A stretch of 64,000 nt of DNA. It comes from Alteromonas sp. LOR. GTDB taxonomy: Bacteria; Pseudomonadota; Gammaproteobacteria; Enterobacterales; Alteromonadaceae. Each line of letters begins with the position of its first letter. The stretch's first letter is position 1. This document shows positions 57,742-64,000 of the stretch, one piece after another. The translations under genes and the position numbers were made by a program. The stretch lies in contig NZ_JQFW01000006.1 of NCBI RefSeq assembly GCF_000753865.1, positions 62,001 to 126,000 on the forward strand. The letters run 5' to 3'. The notes under the pieces were generated by a model. That model was not told the DNA's origin. It made no database searches and saw only the letters and a list, made by a program, of their open reading frames with translations.

Positions 57742-58665
57742 TTGATTATAAGAACAAGAAAAGCGATGAGTAAGTTTAACCATGTGGTTTCTCAGAAATT
57801 TAACAATTTACCAGCATTGCTACCAAGTATGTTTGCCAAACAACCCGCCATCGACGAAGAAATTGTTCGTTTCTTTTTTAGCCGTTATCAACTGGTTGTT
57901 GCCAACGATGAAAAGGATAAAGACGTCAGTTTTAAAACACGTCATAAAGTCTATTGTGAAGAAATGAAGTTTGAACAGACAAGAGCGTCGTCTCTTGAGG
58001 TAGACAAGTACGACGATAGGGCAGTGAACTGCTACATTAAGCACCTTCCTACCGGAGAGTGCGCAGGTACAATACGTCTAGTATTACCCCAGCATGGCAG
58101 TGGCGCTCTACCTCTGGAAGACAAGTTTTCCGATGCATTTTCTTGTTCGTCACTTTTGCCTTCTAATTTAGTGTCTGACGGCGTATGTGAAATTTCTCGT
58201 CTCGCTGTGCCCAGAGAGTTTCGAGTTAGGCAGTTTAAAACAAAAGTGTTACCAAGTGAAAAACTGGCGAAAGTAAAGCAAAACAAAAACCTAAAGTTCA
58301 ATATTGAACAATTACCTTATTTATCGATTGCGCTCTATTTAATGGCCACCAGTGTCTGTTTGCATTTAAATATGTCTCACGCCTATGTGCTAATGGAGCC
58401 AAAGTTGGCTAGACGAATGAAGGCGTTTGGCATTCACTTTAATGAAGTTGGCGAAGCTATCAGCTTTAAAGGGCAGCGAGTGCCTTACCGCCTTTCACCA
58501 ACTACTTTAGTGAGCGAACTCTCAAACACTTTAAAGCGTTTTCAACAAGAGGTGCATCAGAGCATTCAGCCTAGTTTGAATAAAATGAGTGTTGATGCTT
58601 TCACCTCTACCGCTAACGTTCCGTTTGTTACAAAGCGTGAGGAAAGGGTTTCAGTAGCAGCATAG
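57742..58665 (+). CDS. Exosortase-associated (FeeM-like) GNAT acyltransferase
   Basis: 307 residues. Features of the PEP-CTERM/exosortase system-associated acyltransferase family are visible: R-H-K-V-Y-C-E-E near residue 70, G-T-I-R-L-V-L-P and C-E-I-S-R-L-A-V, as in N-acyl amino acid synthases. Such enzymes load acyl groups from acyl-ACP. GGGAG stands 7 bases before the TTG start, while an ATG at 57766 gives a product eight residues shorter. No exosortase or PEP-CTERM protein is seen in the window. Confidence 0.78.
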   Translation: MIIRTRKAMSKFNHVVSQKFNNLPALLPSMFAKQPAIDEEIVRFFFSRYQLVVANDEKDKDVSFKTRHKVYCEEMKFEQTRASSLEVDKYDDRAVNCYIKHLPTGECAGTIRLVLPQHGSGALPLEDKFSDAFSCSSLLPSNLVSDGVCEISRLAVPREFRVRQFKTKVLPSEKLAKVKQNKNLKFNIEQLPYLSIALYLMATSVCLHLNMSHAYVLMEPKLARRMKAFGIHFNEVGEAISFKGQRVPYRLSPTTLVSELSNTLKRFQQEVHQSIQPSLNKMSVDAFTSTANVPFVTKREERVSVAA

Positions 58666-58683
58666 TAATAGGTTTTTTGGGGT

Positions 58684-58697
58684 TGAATACGTATGCA
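58684..58697. promoter_or_regulatory. Regulon motif copy 3, upstream of GH13 amylase
   Basis: Exact TGAATACGTATGCA. It ends on the first base of an early in-frame ATG (58697), which argues that the real gene start lies further downstream. Confidence 0.7.
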
Positions 58698-58762
58698 TGT
58701 TTTTTAACAATACGTTAACGCGTATCCTGTTGGCATTCAGAAAAATTGAAGTAATCAATACG

Positions 58763-60811
58763 ATGCCAGTTAAAAATATGTCTTCTTTTACTATTTCTTC
58801 GTTTCGAAAACCTATCGCGGTTGCTATCGTGGTCTCAAGTCTTCTAGCCTGTTCAGACAACGATACAATGAGTAATCAACAATCTCAGGGTTCAAACCCT
58901 ACTGAGAATGGCCAGTCCTCTCCTAGTAAAGCGCCGTCTACTAAAGCGCTCTCCACTGAACACCTATCATTAGTTCAGGGCAAGCCGTTGGTATACCAGC
59001 TTTTTACTCGCCTTTATGGAAATACGAATACAGCAAATATTCCATGGGGTAGCATTGAAGACAATGGCGTAGGTAAGTTCGCCGATATTAATGATGCTGC
59101 ACTTTCTAGCATTAAAGCGCTAGGTACCAGCCATGTGTGGTATACAGGTGTGCCACATCACGCAGTTATCAACGACTACAGCGAATATGGAATATCACAC
59201 GACGACCCCGATGTAGTAAAAGGCCGTGCAGGCTCCCCCTACGCAGTGAAAGATTACTACAACGTAAATCCTGACCTCGCGCTAAACCCAGCAAACAGAT
59301 TGGAAGAGTTTGAAGCCCTCATAAAGCGTACACATGAAAGTGGCATGAAGGTGATTATCGATATCGTTCCAAACCATGTTGCTCGCAGCTATCAATCGTT
59401 ATCATTGCCCGAGGGACAAACCAACTTTGGTCACAACGACGATACTTCAGTGGTGTATGCAAGAGACAATAATTTTTACTACGTTGTAGATAAAGCATTT
59501 GAAGTGCCTACCGCACAAGGCTATGAGACCCTTGGCGGAGACGAACATCCCTTAGCTGATGGTGAATTTAAAGAGTACCCAGCAAAATGGACCGGAAATG
59601 GAGCAAGAGCTGCTAAGCCCGACATTAACGACTGGTATGAAACCGTTAAAATAAACTACGGTGTGAAGCCTGATGGCACCTATGACTTCCCCACGTTACC
59701 TGCACAATACGCAGAGAAGTCATATAGCGAACATGTAGATTTTTGGAAAGACAAATCCCTACCTGATTCCTGGTATAAGTTTCAGAGCATTGCCCATTAT
59801 TGGTTAGATAAAGGTGTCGACGGTTTTCGTTACGACATGGCAGAAATGGTACCTGTCGAATTTTGGTCATTTTTAAACAGCAGTATTAAACAACGCTCGC
59901 CTGACGCGTTTTTATTGGCAGAGGTATATCAACCGTCTAAATACCGAGATTATATACACCTAGGCAAGATGGACTATCTGTACGATAAAGTTGGATTTTA
60001 CGATACGCTTAAGACCATTATGCAGGGCTCAGGGAAAGTCAGTGATCTGGTATCTGTTCACAATCAAATTTCTGATATTGCACCCCATATGCTTCACTTT
60101 TTAGAAAACCACGACGAACAACGCATTGCTAGTGAGGATTTTGCAGGCAGTGCAGAGAAGGGCAAACCAGCACTTGCCGTTAGCGCGCTGATTAGCAGCT
60201 CTCCAACGCTACTTTACTTTGGCCAAGACGTGGGGGAGGACGGAAGTGAAGACATGGGATTTGGCGACCCTACTCGGACCTCTATTTTTGATTATGCCGG
60301 CGTGCCTGCCCATCAGCGTTTTATGAACAATGGAAAGTTTGATGGCGGTGCATCCACAGAGCAAGAAAAGTCTTTACGGAATTTCTATGAGTCCATAATG
60401 GCTATTGCTGCCAACCATGGCGCAGTGAACGGCGATTTTATCAGTCTGCACGATATCAATTTGAGTAATGCGCAGAATGATAATTCGCCTTCACAAATCC
60501 AAAACTCAAATAGCCGTAACTCAAATAAACGCACCTCTCAACGCCTGCCAAGTAATAATTACAGTGAGCAGCAGTTTGCGTTTGCAAGGCGCTCACAAGA
60601 TGATGGGTTTATTGTTGTTACTAATTTCTCAGAACAGCCTGTAAAAGACATGCAGCTTATTTTCCCCACGTCTTTGTTTACAGAGTCAGAAATACCGTCG
60701 TTGCTTAAGCCTCTGGTCGGCGAAAAGCAACTCGCATTAGACGCTAAAGACGGCACTGTGATGACATCAGTTTCGCTTGAGGGCCTAGAGACACTGGTTT
60801 TTGAACTATAA
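58763..60811 (+). CDS. Lipoprotein GH13 alpha-amylase-type glycoside hydrolase
   Basis: About 682 residues from ATG 58763. A lipobox S-L-L-A-C follows a short signal segment, so it is probably anchored in the outer or inner membrane. GH13 regions are complete: D-I-V-P-N-H-V, nucleophile Asp 358 in F-R-Y-D-M-A-E, acid/base Glu 387 in L-L-A-E-V-Y and Asp 451 in E-N-H-D-E-Q. A Ser/Asn-rich low-complexity insertion (near residues 565-600) precedes the last C-terminal beta-domain strands. It should cut alpha-1,4 glucans at the cell surface or in the periplasm. An in-frame ATG at 58697 lies on the operator and is not used here. Confidence 0.88.
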   Translation: MPVKNMSSFTISSFRKPIAVAIVVSSLLACSDNDTMSNQQSQGSNPTENGQSSPSKAPSTKALSTEHLSLVQGKPLVYQLFTRLYGNTNTANIPWGSIEDNGVGKFADINDAALSSIKALGTSHVWYTGVPHHAVINDYSEYGISHDDPDVVKGRAGSPYAVKDYYNVNPDLALNPANRLEEFEALIKRTHESGMKVIIDIVPNHVARSYQSLSLPEGQTNFGHNDDTSVVYARDNNFYYVVDKAFEVPTAQGYETLGGDEHPLADGEFKEYPAKWTGNGARAAKPDINDWYETVKINYGVKPDGTYDFPTLPAQYAEKSYSEHVDFWKDKSLPDSWYKFQSIAHYWLDKGVDGFRYDMAEMVPVEFWSFLNSSIKQRSPDAFLLAEVYQPSKYRDYIHLGKMDYLYDKVGFYDTLKTIMQGSGKVSDLVSVHNQISDIAPHMLHFLENHDEQRIASEDFAGSAEKGKPALAVSALISSSPTLLYFGQDVGEDGSEDMGFGDPTRTSIFDYAGVPAHQRFMNNGKFDGGASTEQEKSLRNFYESIMAIAANHGAVNGDFISLHDINLSNAQNDNSPSQIQNSNSRNSNKRTSQRLPSNNYSEQQFAFARRSQDDGFIVVTNFSEQPVKDMQLIFPTSLFTESEIPSLLKPLVGEKQLALDAKDGTVMTSVSLEGLETLVFEL

Positions 60812-60896
60812 GAGTTAATAGCACTGTCTTTTTCGTGACTTTTATTAAGAGCCCAGGTAAGCGCTTGATAAGCAGCCTCTAATAAAAGCATCCGGT

Positions 60897-60939
60897 AAAA
60901 GCCACTTTGTTTGTATTAAGCAAGCCAAGTGGCTTTTTT
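60897..60939 (+). terminator. Rho-independent terminator after the GH13 amylase gene
   Basis: Perfect 11-base arms AAAAGCCACTT / AAGTGGCTTTT (60897-60907, 60927-60937) with a 19-base loop, then TT. Confidence 0.82.
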
Positions 60940-60965
60940 GTTTACAGGTCCTAGTTCCCAGGTAG

Positions 60966-60979
60966 TGAATACGTATGCA
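60966..60979. promoter_or_regulatory. Regulon motif copy 4, upstream of GH13/transporter operon
   Basis: Exact TGAATACGTATGCA, 82 bp before the GTG start of the second GH13 gene and just after the previous terminator. Confidence 0.7.
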
Positions 60980-61060
60980 GTGAATTGGTATCTTAGTGTT
61001 ACACAGGTACTATCTTCTTTCGCTTTTTACTTAACGTCTTTTTAACATGAGGTGGTCTTA

Positions 61061-63139
61061 GTGACGTCTCCAGTTTTAAATTTTCTCCAGTCGTCTCTTC
61101 TCAGGTTTGCTTTACCACGAAAGACTGTGGGAACAAGTCTTTTTAGAATAGGCGCTTCGCGAGCTGGCCTTTTGCGAACACGCTTTTTACAACCAAGTTC
61201 TTTACAAATAGCCACTGCAGCATTGTTCACAGTTTTAGCAAGCACGCTTCCTGTGTATGCCGCCAAAGGCAGTATTGATGTTTATCCACCAAATTGGTGG
61301 GTAGGTATGGAATCGCCATTGGTTGAATTGATGCTTCATGGTGACAATATTGCTAATAAAAAAGTTTCGGTAAATAGAGAGGGGGTCGTTATTAATGCAG
61401 TAACGGCATTAGATAGCCCCAACTATCTATTTGTTACCTTGGACATTTCAAATGCAGCAAGCGGCGAGCTGATATTTACGTTAACTGATGACGCAAAAAA
61501 TACGAGTAATATTAACGCAAACAACGAAGCTGGCTCGGCAAAAGTCTCTCATTCGTCTTCTAACTCGTCCTCCAACTTACTTTCTTATGAGTTTTCTTAT
61601 GAACTGCAGCCTCGAGACAGTGAGAGTAAAAGTCGTGAAGGGTACTCTGCTAAAGATGCAATTTATCTCATTACGCCAGATAGGTTTGCTAATGGCGACT
61701 CCAGTAACGATGATGTCGCTGGTTACCGAGATATTGTTGATAGGTCGAACAAGGGTGGCCGACATGGCGGTGATATCAAGGGCATTATAGATAACCTTGG
61801 TTACATCGCAGACATGGGCTTTACGCAAATTTGGACAATGCCAATGCTTGAAAATGCAATGGCCAAATACAGTTACCACGGGTATTCCACAACTGACTTT
61901 TATCAAATAGACCCTCGCTTCGGTACCAATGCCGATTATGTCACGCTCAGTGAAAAAGCAAACGAGCAGGGCGTTGGCATTATCATGGATATGGTGCTTA
62001 ATCACATAGGCAGTGGTCACCTGTGGATGGAGGATACACCTTCAGATGATTGGATAAATAACGAGGGGAATTTCGTTGGCACCACGCACAAGCGAGAATC
62101 ACTTCACGACCCTCATGTTATAGAAAGCGATATTGAAGGCTTTAGCGATGGTTGGTTCGTTCCTACCATGCCAGATCTCAATCAAAAAAATCCTCATTTA
62201 GCGAATTACTTAATTCAAAACGCTATTTGGTGGGTGGAGTTTGCCGGTTTAAGCGGCATTCGTGTAGATACCTATTCCTATTCCGATAAAGGGTTTTTGT
62301 CAAAGTGGACAGCCCGTCTTATGTCAGAATATCCAAGCCTTAACATTGTGGGAGAAGAGTGGACGATTAACCCAGCCATTACCGCTTACTGGCAGGCGGG
62401 AAGCCATCGTCATGATGAGTACGTTAGTGCATTGCCATCTGTAATGGATTTTCCACTACAGGCCGCGCTGACATCTGCACTTACACAAGAAGAGTCATGG
62501 AACACAGGGCTAGGGAATATTTATGAAACGCTGGCGACCGACTTCCTATATGGTGATCCTAACAACCTAGTGATATTTCCTGATAATCATGACATGAGCC
62601 GTATTTTTACTCAGCTTGGTCACGATATAGACAAATGGAATATGGCTATGACGTTTTTCCTAACCACCCGTGGTATTCCTCAAGTATTCTATGGAACAGA
62701 AATTCTCATGGCCAACCCTGACAGTTCAGATCACGGAATTATCAGGTCCGATTTTCTAGGCGGCTTCAAACAGAATAGCGATTCAGCAGTAAATGCATTT
62801 ACAGGCGAAGGATTGTCACAAGATGAACGTTGGGCGCAGCAACGGGTGAAAACATTATTAGCTTTGCGACAAAATTATCCCAACGTGTTTATGGGAGAAA
62901 TGAAGCATTATGCCCCTCATGATGGCGTTTATACGTATTTCCGCCGCGCTGAAGAGGATGACGGTAGCATGATAATGGTAATAATGAATAAACAAGAGGC
63001 GAAGGTATCTCTTGCTCGTTATTCGACCATGCTATCAAAATACACGCAAGCCACTCGCCTAAGCGATAAAACCGTATTTGGCGTTGACGACACGTTAACG
63101 TTGCCACCAATGTCTGCAACGGTATTCGTTGTAAATTAA
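61061..63139 (+). CDS. Cyclomaltodextrinase/neopullulanase-like GH13 enzyme (SusA-like)
   Basis: 692 residues, starting at GTG 61061 with AGGTGG 5 bases upstream. A signal-like segment ends V-Y-A-A near residue 67 and is unusually far from the start, so a later start is possible. The N-terminal cyclomaltodextrinase beta-domain (P-P-N-W-W-V-G-M) is followed by the barrel with D-M-V-L-N-H-I, nucleophile Asp 403 in I-R-V-D-T-Y, Glu 432 in V-G-E-E-W and Asp 511 in D-N-H-D-M. The enzyme should act in the periplasm on imported oligosaccharides. The transporter gene follows after 26 bp. Confidence 0.9.
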   Translation: MTSPVLNFLQSSLLRFALPRKTVGTSLFRIGASRAGLLRTRFLQPSSLQIATAALFTVLASTLPVYAAKGSIDVYPPNWWVGMESPLVELMLHGDNIANKKVSVNREGVVINAVTALDSPNYLFVTLDISNAASGELIFTLTDDAKNTSNINANNEAGSAKVSHSSSNSSSNLLSYEFSYELQPRDSESKSREGYSAKDAIYLITPDRFANGDSSNDDVAGYRDIVDRSNKGGRHGGDIKGIIDNLGYIADMGFTQIWTMPMLENAMAKYSYHGYSTTDFYQIDPRFGTNADYVTLSEKANEQGVGIIMDMVLNHIGSGHLWMEDTPSDDWINNEGNFVGTTHKRESLHDPHVIESDIEGFSDGWFVPTMPDLNQKNPHLANYLIQNAIWWVEFAGLSGIRVDTYSYSDKGFLSKWTARLMSEYPSLNIVGEEWTINPAITAYWQAGSHRHDEYVSALPSVMDFPLQAALTSALTQEESWNTGLGNIYETLATDFLYGDPNNLVIFPDNHDMSRIFTQLGHDIDKWNMAMTFFLTTRGIPQVFYGTEILMANPDSSDHGIIRSDFLGGFKQNSDSAVNAFTGEGLSQDERWAQQRVKTLLALRQNYPNVFMGEMKHYAPHDGVYTYFRRAEEDDGSMIMVIMNKQEAKVSLARYSTMLSKYTQATRLSDKTVFGVDDTLTLPPMSATVFVVN

Positions 63140-63165
63140 TTTAAAAACAATAAATAGAGCTAATT

Positions 63166-64000
63166 ATGCAAGCAACTCAACCCCGCCTCTCATTTTGGCA
63201 AATTTGGAATGTCAGTTTTGGCTTCCTTGGCGTTCAATTTGGTTTTGCCCTGCAAAACGCAAATGTGAGCCGTATTCTTTCAGATCTGGGCGCCGATCTT
63301 CACTCTTTGTCATTGTTTTGGCTTGTCGCCCCAATTATGGGCTTAATCGTGCAACCGATTGTAGGTTCTGCGTCGGACAGAACGTGGAATAGACTGGGCC
63401 GCAGAAGACCGTTTATTTTAGCCGGTGCCGTGGCTGCCGTTGTGGGTATGATATTGCTACCTAATGCGCCTATTTTTGTGGCGTTTTTAGCGCCAATGGT
63501 AATGGGGGCGCTCATGGTTGCGCTCATGGATGCCTCGTTTAATGTGTGCTTTCAGCCGTTTCGCTCATTAGTTTCAGACATGGTTCCGCCATCGCAGCGC
63601 AATGTGGGCTATTCTATTCAGTCTCTTCTTATTAATATCGGTGCTGTTATTGGCTCTATCCTTCCCTTTGTGCTCACCAACGTTGTGGGTTTAGAGAACA
63701 CGGCGCAAATGGGGGAGGTTGCACCTTCAGTAATGTGGGCATTCTATATCGGTGCTTCAGTGTTGTTGGGTACCGTTATTTGGACCGTGTTTAGAACGAA
63801 AGAATATTCGCCTGAAGAATACAGTCGATATAAAGGGTTGAGTCCTGAACAGGGCGCTTCCCTTAACTCAGAGAAAAAAGAAAAGAAGGCTCCACTAGCA
63901 CAGCGTTTAAAAGAGTTCTTTGCGTTAGTGGCAACTATGCCTAAAACCATGAAACAGTTAGCGGTTGTGCAATTTTTCTCATGGTTTGCACTCTTTATCA
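63166..64000 (+). CDS. malT: MFS sugar transporter, probably maltose/maltodextrin permease (5' part, cut by window end)
   Basis: The first 278 codons are open to the window edge. They encode about seven TM helices and the SLC45/GPH-like start W-N-V-S-F-G-F-L-G-V-Q-F-G-F-A-L-Q, then the inter-helix R-R-P-F-I-L-A-G. A charged loop lies near residues 215-245. This matches the inner-membrane MFS maltose transporter type used by Alteromonadales and Bacteroidetes in place of an ABC importer. It is in the same operon as the cyclomaltodextrinase-like enzyme. The gene symbol is provisional; it is not the E. coli activator MalT. Confidence 0.8.
   Translation, partial: MQATQPRLSFWQIWNVSFGFLGVQFGFALQNANVSRILSDLGADLHSLSLFWLVAPIMGLIVQPIVGSASDRTWNRLGRRRPFILAGAVAAVVGMILLPNAPIFVAFLAPMVMGALMVALMDASFNVCFQPFRSLVSDMVPPSQRNVGYSIQSLLINIGAVIGSILPFVLTNVVGLENTAQMGEVAPSVMWAFYIGASVLLGTVIWTVFRTKEYSPEEYSRYKGLSPEQGASLNSEKKEKKAPLAQRLKEFFALVATMPKTMKQLAVVQFFSWFALFI

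Noticed and set aside
42487..60979. Dispersed mobile repeat as explanation of the 14-bp motif
   Set aside because: The copies share only the 14-bp core, flanks differ, and all lie in front of functionally related genes, which fits an operator better.

Overview
The window looks like chromosome of a marine gammaproteobacterium close to Alteromonas. The backbone order supports this (ligA end, DUF2062 gene, comEC, msbA-lpxK-trm112, kdsB; gltA divergent from sdhCDAB-sucABCD), as does a glucan-utilisation locus that pairs TonB-dependent receptors with a flavin-dependent halogenase. This assignment is from gene content only; no rRNA or tRNA gene is visible.

Region 1 (1-13,699) is accessory DNA. It starts with a czcCBA-type heavy-metal efflux operon, followed by a merR-family regulator cut off after 36 codons. 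Next come an XRE regulator, a gene with a T5orf172/GIY-YIG-like domain, and a minus-strand operon of four tightly packed genes. Two of the four encode tyrosine recombinases with complete catalytic sets, one encodes a degenerate recombinase-like protein, and one a small coiled-coil protein. The accessory DNA stops abruptly inside ligA: only the C-terminal half of the DNA ligase follows (13,700-14,713). This looks like a site-specific integrative element whose other end lies left of the window.

Region 2 (14.7-30.2 kb) is housekeeping DNA: competence channel ComEC, lipid A export and synthesis (MsbA, LpxK), KDO activation (KdsB), RimO, TcdA, a glutathionyl-hydroquinone reductase, a pirin and several small membrane or unknown proteins.

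Region 3 (30.3-42.3 kb) is the TCA block. Citrate synthase is divergent from sdhCDAB, which is followed by sucAB and sucCD. Hairpins separate sdhB from sucA and sucB from sucC, and a terminator closes the block.

Region 4 (42.4-64.0 kb) is an alpha-glucan (starch/pullulan/maltodextrin) locus: two large TonB-dependent receptors, a tryptophan-halogenase-like protein, a multidomain lipoprotein pullulanase, a lipoprotein GH13 amylase, a cyclomaltodextrinase/neopullulanase-like GH13 enzyme and the start of an MFS sugar transporter. A perfect 14-bp near-palindrome, TGAATACGTATGCA, occurs upstream of both receptors and both GH13 genes and probably marks one regulon. A patatin-like lipase, a SpoU-type RNA methyltransferase and an exosortase-type acyltransferase sit inside this region without the motif.
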